Shown: positions 6,171 through 13,623, counted from the stretch's first letter. The stretch is 17,881 nt of DNA from a bacterium (GCA_021820025.1 JAKAEF010000009.1:1-17881); one strand, 5' to 3'. Numbers and translations are program-made. The notes: generated from the letters alone by a model not told the origin.

Positions 6171-6759
6171 TATATTGTTAATTGTAGGAATTGCATTCTT
6201 AGTTTTTCCCAATAGTTCTTTTGCTCAAATGGGAATGATGGGTGGATATGCAGGACAGCCCACACCATCGCAAAGTGATTTGCAGGAAGAGCAATCCATG
6301 CAGGATGCAGGGCAAAAAATATATCAAAATTTGCAAAATAAAAAAATTACCTGCGCAAATCTTACCCCTGATGATTATGAAAAATTGGGAGAATATTATA
6401 TGGGACTTTCAGCAGGGAATACCCAAAATCACGTGTATTGGGATCAAAGAATTCAAGAGATGATGGGAGATGCAGGGGACACACAAATGCATATTGTTTG
6501 GGGAGAAAGAGAGAGTAGATGCCAATCAAACGCAGCCATTCCTTCAAATACACCGTCGTTTGTTACTAGCATGATGGGTAATTACTCGGAAGGAGGTGTA
6601 TTTCCTATGATGGGATTGTGGGGAGGTTATGGATACCAAAATATGGTGAATTCAGGATTTGGATGGGGGCTTGGAATTGTAGGATTTTTATTTTGGCTTG
6701 TCCTTTTTGTAGATTTAGTATTATTGGGAATTTTCCTTTGGAAAAAAATTAAAAAATAA
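6154..6759 (+). CDS. Met-rich exported protein, probable copper binding, C-terminally anchored
   Basis: 201 residues. A typical signal peptide (1-24, ending SSFA before Gln25), then the Met cluster QMGMMGGY, a helical region with two cysteines (in TCANL and SRCQSN) and a run EMMGDAGDTQMHIVWG, then further Met/aromatic clusters (SMMGNY, FPMMGLWGGYGY), and a C-terminal membrane helix (about 172-194) with a basic tail. Met-Gly-Met clusters are commonly Cu(I) ligands outside the cytoplasm. I recall similar proteins in Patescibacteria, but no named family can be given from sequence alone. It overlaps ccdA by 17 bases and is followed by DUF5676 and a copper ATPase, which supports a copper capture role. 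The cysteines could be substrates of the CcdA pathway. Confidence 0.8.
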   Translation: MKKISSILLIVGIAFLVFPNSSFAQMGMMGGYAGQPTPSQSDLQEEQSMQDAGQKIYQNLQNKKITCANLTPDDYEKLGEYYMGLSAGNTQNHVYWDQRIQEMMGDAGDTQMHIVWGERESRCQSNAAIPSNTPSFVTSMMGNYSEGGVFPMMGLWGGYGYQNMVNSGFGWGLGIVGFLFWLVLFVDLVLLGIFLWKKIKK

Positions 6760-6760
6760 A

Positions 6761-6770
6761 GGAGGTGAAA
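6761..6770 (+). promoter_or_regulatory. Strong SD sequence of the DUF5676 gene
   Basis: An AAGGAGGTGA-type SD precedes the ATG at 6773 by a few bases, directly after the previous gene's TAA, consistent with one polycistronic message. Confidence 0.8.
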
Positions 6771-6772
6771 AT

Positions 6773-7039
6773 ATGATAAAACCTGTTCTCGCAGCAAATG
6801 CTGTAACAACAGTTACAGTTATTGCTTATTTACTTTGTGCATTGTTTGTTGTTGTCTTACCAGATATTTCATTTACTATTACACAATCTTGGTTTCATTT
6901 TCTAAATGTTGGATCAGTTCATGCCGTTGCAACAAATATTAGTATTGCTTCAACAATTCTTGGCGTAGTAACATTGGGAGCGGTTGTTTGGCTAAGTGTT
7001 TTTTGCAGTATACTGTTGTATAACAAATGGGTAAAATAA
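6773..7039 (+). CDS. DUF5676-like small membrane protein
   Basis: 88 residues with two membrane helices (about 14-30 and 61-80) joined by an extracytoplasmic loop containing ITQSWFHFLNVG. The pattern ALxCALFVVVLPD, then S-W-F-H-x-L, then a second helix ending in LLYNKW matches DUF5676 membrane proteins, which I know as small neighbours of copper-transporting ATPases. Function is unknown; the Trp-Phe-His motif and the first-helix Cys could take part in metal handling. The gene has a strong SD and lies seven bases before the ATPase gene, so the two are probably co-expressed. Confidence 0.75.
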   Translation: MIKPVLAANAVTTVTVIAYLLCALFVVVLPDISFTITQSWFHFLNVGSVHAVATNISIASTILGVVTLGAVVWLSVFCSILLYNKWVK

Positions 7040-7046
7040 AAATATA

Positions 7047-9233
7047 ATGGAAAAATTTGTTTGTCCAATGCATCCAGAAATAGTGTCGGATACAGCGGGT
7101 ATGTGTCCAAAATGTGGAATGTCTCTTATAAAAGAAAATAAAAAAAGTTTTCAGTCCCATATGCATGATGGTATGGCTAAAAATTCTGATATAAAGAAAA
7201 GTATTTTGTATACATGCCCAATGGATCCAGATATTGTTACAGATGCTCCTGGTAATTGTCCAAAATGTGGTATGAAACTAGTTCCAATGACAATGGATCA
7301 TAATGGGCATGAAAATCATGCATCCATGGAAAATGATTTTAAAAAAAGATTTTTTATCACTCTCCCTTTTGTGGTTCTTTCTATGATCCTGTCTCCAAAT
7401 ATTCAGAAATGGTTTCATTTTAGCCTGGTTTTTCCAGGTAGAGAACTTGTTCTTTTTCTCATAGGTACGTTTATTTTTTTTGTAGGCGGTATTCCTTTCT
7501 TTAAGTCAGGTAAGGGTGAACTCAAAGCAAAAAACCCTGGAATGATGACCCTTGTTGCTTTTGCCATTACGGTTGGCTATGTATTTTCCGTTGCCGGAAC
7601 CTTTTTATTCCCTGGAGAGTCACTGTACTGGGAAATTTCTACATTAATTTCTGTATTTCTTCTTGGACACTGGCTTGAAATGCGTGCTGTTAGAGGGGCA
7701 ACTGGTGCATTATCAGAACTTGCTAAGCTTATTCCTCCAACTGCACATCTTTTAAAAAACAAAGATATTGTTGATGTAAAAACAGAGGAGTTACAAATAA
7801 AAGATACAGTTTTGGTAAGACCAGGTGAAAAAATTCCAATTGATGGAGTTGTACTAGATGGGGAAAGTTCTGTAAATGAATCAATGATTACAGGCGAATC
7901 CCGTCCTGTTGCAAAAATGAAAGGAGAAAAGGTAATTGGAGGAACAGTAAATCAAGATGGCTCCCTTACTATTGAAGTTTCAAAAATTGGAAAAGATACA
8001 GCAATTGCTCAGATAATGAAACTAATTCAAGATGCACAATCCAGTAAACCGAATGTGCAGTTATTAGCAGATAAAGCAGCAGGTATGCTTTTTTATATTG
8101 CTGTTATTGCTGGTATTGGATCATTTATTTTTTGGATGTTTATTATACCTCATGGAGCAGTTTTTGCTGCAACAATAGCAGTTGCAGCAGTCGTTGTTGC
8201 GTGTCCGCATGCTCTTGGTCTTGCAATTCCAACGGTAACAACAATTACTTCAACCCTTGGCGCTAAAAACGGTATCTTAATTAAAGATATGAAAGCATTA
8301 GAAATTTCTAGAAAACTAAATTACGTTGTATTTGATAAAACAGGGACATTAACACAAGGAGCATTTGGAGTTGTTAATAATATTGATGATAAAGTATTAC
8401 AACTTGCAACAGCAGTTGAAGTTAATTCGCAACACTCAATTGCACAAGGGATAGTAAATGAAGCAAAAAAAAGAAAATTAATAATTCCTACTGTTAAAAA
8501 TTTTAAATCTTATCCTGGAAAGGGAGCAGAAGGAGTAGTAAATAAAAAGAAAATAATTGTTGGAAATAAAAAATTAATGGAGGAGTTACGTATTCAAATA
8601 AATTCAATAGGTCCAACAGAAAATACGTTAGTTTTTGTTGCAGAGAGTAAAAAATTATTAGGTGTAATACAACTTGCAGATATTATTCGAAAAGAATCCA
8701 AAGAGACAATTAAGAAATTGCATGATATGGGAATAAAAACAGCAATGCTTACGGGTGATACAGAAGATGTGGCACAGAAAGTAGGAAAAGAATTACGTGT
8801 TGATACAATTTTTGCTCATGTTCTACCAGAAGACAAAGTACACAAAATTAAACAATTACAAACAAAGGGAAATGTTGTTGCAATGGTTGGAGATGGCGTC
8901 AATGATGCACCGAGTCTTACCCAATCTCATGTTGGAATTGCTATTGGTGCTGGAACAGATGTAGCTGTAGAATCAGCAGGAATTGTCCTTATGAGAAATG
9001 ATCCATTAGATGTCGTAAAAGCTATTTCTCTTAGTCGCAAAACAAACGCAAAAATGGTACAAAATTTAATTTGGGCAACAGGCTATAATACGTTTGCGAT
9101 ACCTCTTGCAGCCGGAGTTTTGTATCCTTCTTTTGGAATTCTCCTTCGCCCTGAATGGGCGGCTCTCTTGATGAGTGCTTCCTCAATTATTGTTGTTTTC
9201 AATGCATTGCTTTTAAGAAAAGAGCAATTATAA
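7047..9233 (+). CDS. copB: CopB-like copper-transporting P1B ATPase with two N-terminal metal-binding domains
   Basis: 728 residues. Two heavy-metal-binding modules of the CPMHP...CPKCGM type open the protein (C6/C20/C23 and C57/C71/C74; the second has CPMDP). Eight membrane helices follow. Key P-type motifs are all present: TGES (T282-S285, actuator), CPH in helix 6 (C386-P387-H388), DKTGT with the phosphorylated D430, TGD, and GDGVNDAP (615-622). The CPH motif, GYN in helix 7 and MSxSS in helix 8 indicate the CopB (P1B-3) branch rather than the CPC CopA type, so export of copper (or silver) is expected. One departure: the nucleotide-domain motif usually written SEHPL is SQHSI here (H463 kept, Glu and Pro changed). 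It closes the operon; no clear terminator is seen in the 55 bases after it. Confidence 0.93.
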   Translation: MEKFVCPMHPEIVSDTAGMCPKCGMSLIKENKKSFQSHMHDGMAKNSDIKKSILYTCPMDPDIVTDAPGNCPKCGMKLVPMTMDHNGHENHASMENDFKKRFFITLPFVVLSMILSPNIQKWFHFSLVFPGRELVLFLIGTFIFFVGGIPFFKSGKGELKAKNPGMMTLVAFAITVGYVFSVAGTFLFPGESLYWEISTLISVFLLGHWLEMRAVRGATGALSELAKLIPPTAHLLKNKDIVDVKTEELQIKDTVLVRPGEKIPIDGVVLDGESSVNESMITGESRPVAKMKGEKVIGGTVNQDGSLTIEVSKIGKDTAIAQIMKLIQDAQSSKPNVQLLADKAAGMLFYIAVIAGIGSFIFWMFIIPHGAVFAATIAVAAVVVACPHALGLAIPTVTTITSTLGAKNGILIKDMKALEISRKLNYVVFDKTGTLTQGAFGVVNNIDDKVLQLATAVEVNSQHSIAQGIVNEAKKRKLIIPTVKNFKSYPGKGAEGVVNKKKIIVGNKKLMEELRIQINSIGPTENTLVFVAESKKLLGVIQLADIIRKESKETIKKLHDMGIKTAMLTGDTEDVAQKVGKELRVDTIFAHVLPEDKVHKIKQLQTKGNVVAMVGDGVNDAPSLTQSHVGIAIGAGTDVAVESAGIVLMRNDPLDVVKAISLSRKTNAKMVQNLIWATGYNTFAIPLAAGVLYPSFGILLRPEWAALLMSASSIIVVFNALLLRKEQL

Positions 9234-9276
9234 TAATTCCCTCGAAATGATTGTTTATCCTCAAAGCAAAGAATAG

Positions 9277-9282
9277 TATAGT
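9277..9282 (+). promoter_or_regulatory. -10 box of the GH13 gene (leaderless arrangement)
   Basis: TATAGT ends six bases before the ATG at 9289 with no SD between. The nearest -35-like hexamer, TTGTTT at 9251-9256, is 20 bases away and therefore weak. Confidence 0.5.
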
Positions 9283-9288
9283 ATTAGT

Positions 9289-10983
9289 ATGGACGAAATT
9301 GCTACTTATATAGAACCTTTTTATTCTCCTGAAGATGTACAAAAAATAATTGAAGAGTTATCAAAATATATAGAAACATTGCCTAAATATACAAAAGATA
9401 AAGAAGATAGAGATTGGTACAAGAATAGTAATATCTATTTTATATATCCAGATGCATTACCCGATAAAAGTAACCCTCCATTAAAAAATATAAAATTTTT
9501 TTTACCGCATATTCAAGAATTAGGTTGTAATGCTATTCATTTATTGCCATTTTTTGAGTCTCCAATGAGGGATAAAGGGTTTGATATTAGTAATTATTAC
9601 AAAGTTCGAGAAAACCTTGGGAGTATGCAGGAATTACTTAATTTAAAAAAAGAGACAGAAAACTTAGGTATGCATGTTTTTATTGATGTTGTGTTTAATC
9701 ATGTCTCAAGAGACCATGAATGGTTTAAAAAGGCAGAAAGCGGTGATGAATTTTATAGAAATTTTTTTATCTTTACAAAAGAAATGCCAGAATACTTGGG
9801 GAATATAAACAAAGGATCAAGAGTTTTTGCAGAGTATTTGGTGAATGGAGAAAGAAAACTTGTAACAATTGCTTTTCCAGAGTTAACAGGAACAATTCCT
9901 CATTGGGTGCAAGGGAAAGATTGGTATTGGTATTACCATACCTATTATCCTCATCAACTAGATGTTAATTGGCAAAATCCTTATGTTTTTATTGAATTTG
10001 CAAAGATATTACTCTTTTGGGCAAGTAAAGGTTTTAACTTTCGATTTGATGCAATTCCTTTTGTCGGAAAATCTGCTTATAAAATGTTAGATACTCATAG
10101 TCCTTTTACTCATACTCTTGTTTCCGTTTTTAAAATACTCGCACAAAAAATATATCCAAATAGTGCTTTTATATTAGAAGTAAATGAGCACATAGATTCT
10201 GATATTTTATATTTTGGCACAGCATCATTAAAACAAGCTGACTTGCTATACAATTTCCAAATGTGTGAAATTTTATGGATAAGCATAGTTGAAGAAAAGT
10301 CGATGTATATATGGGAAAAATTGGATGAAGAAAAGAATATTCCTCAATTTGGGCAATGGATTAATTTTTTAAGAAACCATGATGAAATTAGCTTTACAAG
10401 TATTAGTCAATCTTTGCTGTCAAAAGTTCATAAAGAACTTTTTCCTCTTGGAAAACCATTCAGAAAAGGATTTGGTTTATCGGGAAGAACATTTTCTTTA
10501 TTAGAAAAAAATGAAAATAAATTTTTTATGTGCTACTTCCTTCTTTCTTCACTTCCTGGATGTCTACTTTTTCCTTATGGAGATGAATTTGGAAAAGAAA
10601 ATATTCCAATTAAAGAGTTGCCGTTAGAAGAAGAAATGGATACCAGAAATATAAATAGAGGAATTTTAGACAATGCTTTAATAACTAGTGTAAAAGGTAA
10701 AACAATAAATACACAATTATCTAAGATATTTACAACCAGATTACATTTAAAAGATTTTTTTCAGAAGTGGCCAAAAGAAATCAAAACACAAACAGAAATT
10801 TTTTCTGCACAATATAGTTTTAAAAATGAAGAATTAGTTATCTTTATTAATTTAGCAAATAAACATGTTGAAGTTCCTTTTAATGCTTCAACATATCAGA
10901 AGATTTTAGAAGTAGGTAGCGTATCTGTTGAAAATGGTAAAATTATTTTAAATTCCTATTCAGGTATTTGGTTTAAGAAATAA
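9289..10983 (+). CDS. GH13 alpha-amylase-family enzyme, trehalose-synthase-like
   Basis: 564 residues, no signal peptide, so cytoplasmic. The (beta/alpha)8 catalytic regions are intact: DVVFNH (133-138), RFDA with nucleophile D254, LEVNE with acid/base E297, and RNHDE with stabiliser D365. The opening DWYKNSNIYFIYPDA, LLPFFESPMRDKGFDISNY and FLRNHDE resemble trehalose synthase and related GH13 subfamilies (16, with some likeness to 4 and 18) more than secreted amylases. A short beta domain closes the protein (about 475-564). The exact reaction (maltose-trehalose isomerisation, sucrose or glucan transfer) cannot be decided from sequence. It has its own -10 box and is probably a separate unit from the copper operon; the EamA gene follows 126 bases later with another promoter-like region. 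Confidence 0.85.
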   Translation: MDEIATYIEPFYSPEDVQKIIEELSKYIETLPKYTKDKEDRDWYKNSNIYFIYPDALPDKSNPPLKNIKFFLPHIQELGCNAIHLLPFFESPMRDKGFDISNYYKVRENLGSMQELLNLKKETENLGMHVFIDVVFNHVSRDHEWFKKAESGDEFYRNFFIFTKEMPEYLGNINKGSRVFAEYLVNGERKLVTIAFPELTGTIPHWVQGKDWYWYYHTYYPHQLDVNWQNPYVFIEFAKILLFWASKGFNFRFDAIPFVGKSAYKMLDTHSPFTHTLVSVFKILAQKIYPNSAFILEVNEHIDSDILYFGTASLKQADLLYNFQMCEILWISIVEEKSMYIWEKLDEEKNIPQFGQWINFLRNHDEISFTSISQSLLSKVHKELFPLGKPFRKGFGLSGRTFSLLEKNENKFFMCYFLLSSLPGCLLFPYGDEFGKENIPIKELPLEEEMDTRNINRGILDNALITSVKGKTINTQLSKIFTTRLHLKDFFQKWPKEIKTQTEIFSAQYSFKNEELVIFINLANKHVEVPFNASTYQKILEVGSVSVENGKIILNSYSGIWFKK

Positions 10984-11074
10984 TTTTCTTAATTTTTTCT
11001 TTACTCCTTCAAGTATTTTTTTAATCTTTTGTTAAATTTTTCTCAAATATAGTAGCATTTTTATGCAAAAAAAC

Positions 11075-11103
11075 TTGTTGTTCTGTAAGATACATGTTAC
11101 GCT
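11075..11103 (+). promoter_or_regulatory. Weak promoter candidate for the EamA gene
   Basis: TTGTTG (11075-11080), a 17-base spacer and TACGCT (11098-11103) preceded by TG (an extended -10 pattern) end six bases before the ATG at 11110. Geometry matches the other leaderless starts in the window, but the hexamers are poor. Confidence 0.3.
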
Positions 11104-11109
11104 CATTAT

Positions 11110-11967
11110 ATGTCTTGGGAACTTTTTCTTGCCGGAAATATTCTTACATTTTCAATTACAACCTTACTTCAAAAAGTATTATTAAGTGGAAAAAATAGCA
11201 AACCGATTGCCTATACATTATTTTTCCAATTATTTACAGGAATTTTTGTTGTTATTATAGGTTTTTTGCTTCATGCATTTTCGTTCCCTCATATAACGCC
11301 ATTTTTATTATTCTTTTTAATTATGGGTATTTTTTTATATGCTTTCGGAAATTTATATATATTTAAAGCATTAAAAGAAACCGAGGCATCTAAATTTACA
11401 GTTATTTATTCAACAAGAGTATTATTTACTATTTTGGTTGCAGTTATTTTTTTAAGTGAAAGCTTTGTTATAAAACAAATGATTGGAACAATACTTATTT
11501 TTTCGGGAATTGTTATTGTGAGTCTAAAATCAAATAAATTACACCTCCAAAAAGGGGACTTGTATGCATTAATTGCGGCTGTTTTTTTTGGACTTGCTAA
11601 TGCAAATGCCAAATTTTTATTACATTCATTTGCAGTATATCCATATATGGCATATGTTTTTTTTGCTCCGCCTATTTTACTCGGTGTAATTTATCCAAAA
11701 GAGTTACAATATATTTCTCATTTTTTTGAAAAGAAAAACTTTATAAAAATGTTCTGGGTATCCTTATTTTGGGCTTTGGCAAATATCTCTTTTTTTGAAG
11801 CAATTAAGAGAACCCCAAGTATATCAATACTTTCTTCTATGCAGTTGACAAGTGTTATAGTGACAGTAATTTTATCTATAGTGTTTCTTAAAGAGAGAAA
11901 AAATATTGGAAAGAAACTAGTAGGAACAGTAATAAGCTTTATTGGTTTAATTCTTCTGACAATCTAA
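11110..11967 (+). CDS. EamA-family (drug/metabolite superfamily) permease
   Basis: 285 residues with ten predicted membrane helices in two similar halves of five, the standard DMT/EamA layout. Family signatures include FGNLYIFKALKETEAS before helix 4 and the second-half counterpart NISFFEAIKRTPSISIL, then SIVFLKERKNIGKKLVG near the end (compare IFLSESFVIKQMIGTILI in the first half). These proteins export or import amino acids, nucleobases or other metabolites; the substrate is not readable. No SD precedes the ATG. The gene ends with TAA, and the next unit is the tRNA-like RNA. Confidence 0.85.
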   Translation: MSWELFLAGNILTFSITTLLQKVLLSGKNSKPIAYTLFFQLFTGIFVVIIGFLLHAFSFPHITPFLLFFLIMGIFLYAFGNLYIFKALKETEASKFTVIYSTRVLFTILVAVIFLSESFVIKQMIGTILIFSGIVIVSLKSNKLHLQKGDLYALIAAVFFGLANANAKFLLHSFAVYPYMAYVFFAPPILLGVIYPKELQYISHFFEKKNFIKMFWVSLFWALANISFFEAIKRTPSISILSSMQLTSVIVTVILSIVFLKERKNIGKKLVGTVISFIGLILLTI

Positions 11968-11979
11968 TTGGTGATATTT

Positions 11980-12009
11980 TTTACTGAAGATTCTTGTAGA
12001 CTATTATAT
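11980..12009 (+). promoter_or_regulatory. Promoter candidate for the tRNA-like RNA
   Basis: TTTACT (11980-11985) is followed after 16-18 bases by TATTAT (12002-12007) or TTATAT (12004-12009). The predicted +1 lies within about five bases of the G at 12019, the first base of the tRNA-like acceptor stem. Confidence 0.45.
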
Positions 12010-12018
12010 AAAATATAT

Positions 12019-12123
12019 GCGCCCGTAGCTCACCAGATAGAGCGCATTAACTTTAAGCAAATGAGACGAAAGTCTTATAGACAAAAAGCTACTGAGACGG
12101 AAGTGAAAGGCCTCCCGGACGCA
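12019..12123 (+). ncRNA. tRNA-like RNA with abnormal centre (degenerate or non-canonical tRNA)
   Basis: The ends fold like a tRNA: GCGCCCG (12019-12025) pairs with CGGACGC (12116-12122) with one C-A mismatch and A12123 as discriminator; GCTC/GAGC (12028-12031, 12040-12043) make a D arm with an eight-base loop; GGAAG/CCTCC (12099-12103, 12111-12115) take the T-stem place with a seven-base loop, but one pair is broken and the loop is TGAAAGG, not TTCRANY. Between D and T arms lie about 54 bases instead of about 22. This region has CATT/AATG around ACTTTAA, a perfect 7-bp hairpin with a GAAA loop (12061-12078), and a 12-base direct repeat (12062-12073 and 12093-12104, one mismatch) with a 31-base period. 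Removing one period leaves 74 bases, a normal tRNA length. CCA is not encoded. It could be a tRNA pseudogene, an unusual intron-bearing tRNA or a tRNA-derived regulatory RNA. Apparent protein coding across it (11968-12171) is judged spurious. Confidence 0.5.
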
Positions 12124-12127
12124 CTTT

Positions 12128-12155
12128 TAAGCCTTAATAGGCTTATTATTTTTAT
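12128..12155 (+). terminator. Intrinsic terminator of the tRNA-like RNA
   Basis: TAAGCCT, loop TAAT, AGGCTTA (12128-12145) is a perfect 7-bp stem followed by TTATTTTTATT. It begins four bases after the tRNA-like 3' end. Confidence 0.7.
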
Positions 12156-12159
12156 TAAT

Positions 12160-12181
12160 AATATTCCTTGACAAGAATATT
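12160..12181 (+). promoter_or_regulatory. Candidate ArsR operator, near-perfect inverted repeat
   Basis: AATATTCCTTG-A-CAAGAATATT is a dyad with a single extra base in the left arm. It overlaps the TTGACA -35 box (12168-12173), so a bound repressor would block RNA polymerase. ArsR-family operators are often imperfect dyads of about this length. Confidence 0.45.
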
Positions 12182-12197
12182 CCTTTTATGTTATATA
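12168..12197 (+). promoter_or_regulatory. Sigma70 promoter of the arsR-like operon
   Basis: Consensus TTGACA (12168-12173), an 18-base spacer and TATATA (12192-12197), or a 17-base spacer to TTATAT. The -10 ends six bases before the ATG at 12204: predicted leaderless message. This is the strongest -35 in the window. Confidence 0.75.
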
Positions 12198-12203
12198 TAG
12201 ATT

Positions 12204-12536
12204 ATGCGCACATCATTTTTTAGTGTTTTAGCAGATTCGAATAGATTAAACATAGTTGAAATTTTAAGTACCCAGCCTCAATCAGTTAATCAAATTGTTA
12301 CGAAACTTCATATCCGTCAGCCACAAGTTTCGAAGCATTTAAAAATTTTAGCAGATGCTGGTGTGGTAGATGTAAAGCCGATAGCAAATAAACGAATTTA
12401 TGCACTAAAACCAAATGCATTTAAAGAATTGGACATATGGCTTAAAAAATACAGAGTACTATGGGAAGAGCGGTTTACTGCATTAGACAAAGTACTAGAA
12501 AAAGAAAAACAAAAATTGAAAAATGAAAGGAGGTAA
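12204..12536 (+). CDS. ArsR-family winged-helix regulator
   Basis: 110 residues. FFSVLADSNRLNIVEILSTQPQSVNQIVTKLHIRQPQVSKHLKILADAGVVDVKPIANKRIYAL is a textbook ArsR winged HTH, with the recognition helix at about 39-53 (QPQVSKHLKILADAG) and a basic C-terminal helix (about 75-110). There are no cysteines, so the usual ArsR/SmtB metal ligands are missing; the signal is not a thiol-bound metal. The pairing of such ArsR proteins with SRPBCC (AHSA1) genes, as here, is common, and the SRPBCC protein may carry the ligand. The downstream gene begins three bases after the stop, with the SD inside this gene's last codons. Confidence 0.88.
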   Translation: MRTSFFSVLADSNRLNIVEILSTQPQSVNQIVTKLHIRQPQVSKHLKILADAGVVDVKPIANKRIYALKPNAFKELDIWLKKYRVLWEERFTALDKVLEKEKQKLKNERR

Positions 12537-12538
12537 AA

Positions 12539-13009
12539 ATGACAGATTTACAAAAAGAATTAACACTTACACGTGAATTTACTGCTCCTGTAGATATGGT
12601 TTTTAAAGCATGGACAGATCAGGAGTTAGTAAGGCAATGGTGGGGTCCAAATGGCGTTACAAATCCAGTATGCGAAATAAATCCAGTTGCAGGTGGCACT
12701 ATGCATATTGTTATGTTGGCAGGAGAAGAGTTAGGGCCATTGAAAGGACAAGAATGGCCAATGACAGGAACAATAAATGAAATTGAAGAAAATAAAAAAA
12801 TTGTATTTACAGGAAATGCAATTGTTGACAAGAAACCTGTTTTAGAAACTCTTACAACAGTAACATTTGAAGAAGCAAACGGAAAAACAAAAATAACTGT
12901 GCATATTGTTGTAACCAAAACAACACCAGAAGCAGCAGGTCCAATTAGTGGAATGGAAATGGGATGGAATCAACAATTAGATAAATTAGTCGCATTCCTT
13001 GCAAAATAG
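12539..13009 (+). CDS. SRPBCC (AHSA1-like) domain protein
   Basis: 156 residues, one START/Bet v1-like fold: LTLTREFTAPVDMVFKAWTDQELVRQWWGPNG is the typical first strand, helix pair and WWGP turn; VCEINPVAGGTMHIVM and the closing helix (GMEMGWNQQLDKLVAFL) complete it. Such proteins bind hydrophobic small molecules in a deep cavity; the ligand is unknown. It is preceded by AAGGAGGT overlapping the arsR stop, so it is co-translated with the regulator. Together they form a regulator-ligand-binding pair. Confidence 0.87.
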   Translation: MTDLQKELTLTREFTAPVDMVFKAWTDQELVRQWWGPNGVTNPVCEINPVAGGTMHIVMLAGEELGPLKGQEWPMTGTINEIEENKKIVFTGNAIVDKKPVLETLTTVTFEEANGKTKITVHIVVTKTTPEAAGPISGMEMGWNQQLDKLVAFLAK

Positions 13010-13037
13010 ACATAAAAAGCTGGCCAGCTTGTTGTAT

Positions 13038-13043
13038 TATAAT
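13038..13043 (+). promoter_or_regulatory. -10 box of the RibD/DHFR-like gene (leaderless arrangement)
   Basis: A perfect TATAAT ends six bases before the ATG at 13050; no SD lies between. No clear -35 is visible. It suggests that this gene is transcribed separately from the arsR-SRPBCC pair, or in addition to it. Confidence 0.55.
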
Positions 13044-13049
13044 AGGACT

Positions 13050-13622
13050 ATGAGAAAAATGTTTTTATTTATGATGGAATCCCTTGATGGGTATATAGAA
13101 GGGGAGAATCATGATCTGTCATGGCACAATGTGGATGAAGAGTTTAATACCTTTGCTGCATTGCAAATGCGAGAGGCAGATACCATTGTCATGGGAAGAA
13201 AAACGTATCAACTTATGGAAAATTTCTGGCCATCCAAAGAAGGTTTAGAAGGGGATCCAGTTGTTGCAAAAATTATGAACAATACTCTAAAAATTGTTTT
13301 TTCAAAAACTTTAGAAAAAGTTATAGAAAGAGAACAATGGAAAAATGTAACTCTTGTTAAAAACAATATTGTAGAAGAAATTAAAAAACTAAAGCAAAAA
13401 AACGGAAAAGATATAATTGTTTTGGGGAGTAATAATTTTTGCGTTACACTTTTAGAAAATAAATTATTAGATGAAATACGAGTAATGATTAATCCGGTTG
13501 TTATTGGTAAAGGAACTCCATTGTTTTATGGTCTAAAAGAAAAAATTAAACTATCAGTAGAGAAAACTAGAGAATTTAAAAACGGAAATATTCTTCTTTA
13601 TCTAGTCCCCCAGAACACATAA
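13050..13622 (+). CDS. Dihydrofolate reductase-like protein (RibD C-terminal superfamily)
   Basis: 190 residues. MRKMFLFMMESLDGYIEG at the start, ADTIVMGRKTYQLMENFWP in the middle and IIVLGSNNFCVTLL plus LLDEIRVMINPVVIGKGTPLF near the end are the hallmarks of the YyaP/RibD_C branch of DHFR-like NAD(P)H-dependent reductases. The true substrate of this branch is mostly unknown. A TTG at 12999 would extend the protein by 17 residues but overlaps the previous gene and removes the link with the TATAAT; the ATG at 13050 matches the family's usual start. Confidence 0.85.
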   Translation: MRKMFLFMMESLDGYIEGENHDLSWHNVDEEFNTFAALQMREADTIVMGRKTYQLMENFWPSKEGLEGDPVVAKIMNNTLKIVFSKTLEKVIEREQWKNVTLVKNNIVEEIKKLKQKNGKDIIVLGSNNFCVTLLENKLLDEIRVMINPVVIGKGTPLFYGLKEKIKLSVEKTREFKNGNILLYLVPQNT

Positions 13623-13623
13623 T

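Noticed and set aside
7047..9233. TGA reassigned to glycine (code 25)
   Set aside because: Long conserved proteins here are complete with no in-frame TGA, which would not happen if TGA were a common glycine codon.
12019..12123. A canonical tRNA gene
   Set aside because: The T loop lacks TTCRA, the anticodon stem does not pair, and the body is about 30 bases too long, so it is annotated as tRNA-like only.
11968..12171. A 67-codon open frame containing APVAHQIER
   Set aside because: This peptide is the kind of false product obtained by translating a tRNA-like sequence; the frame crosses the tRNA-like RNA and its terminator and lacks a start signal.
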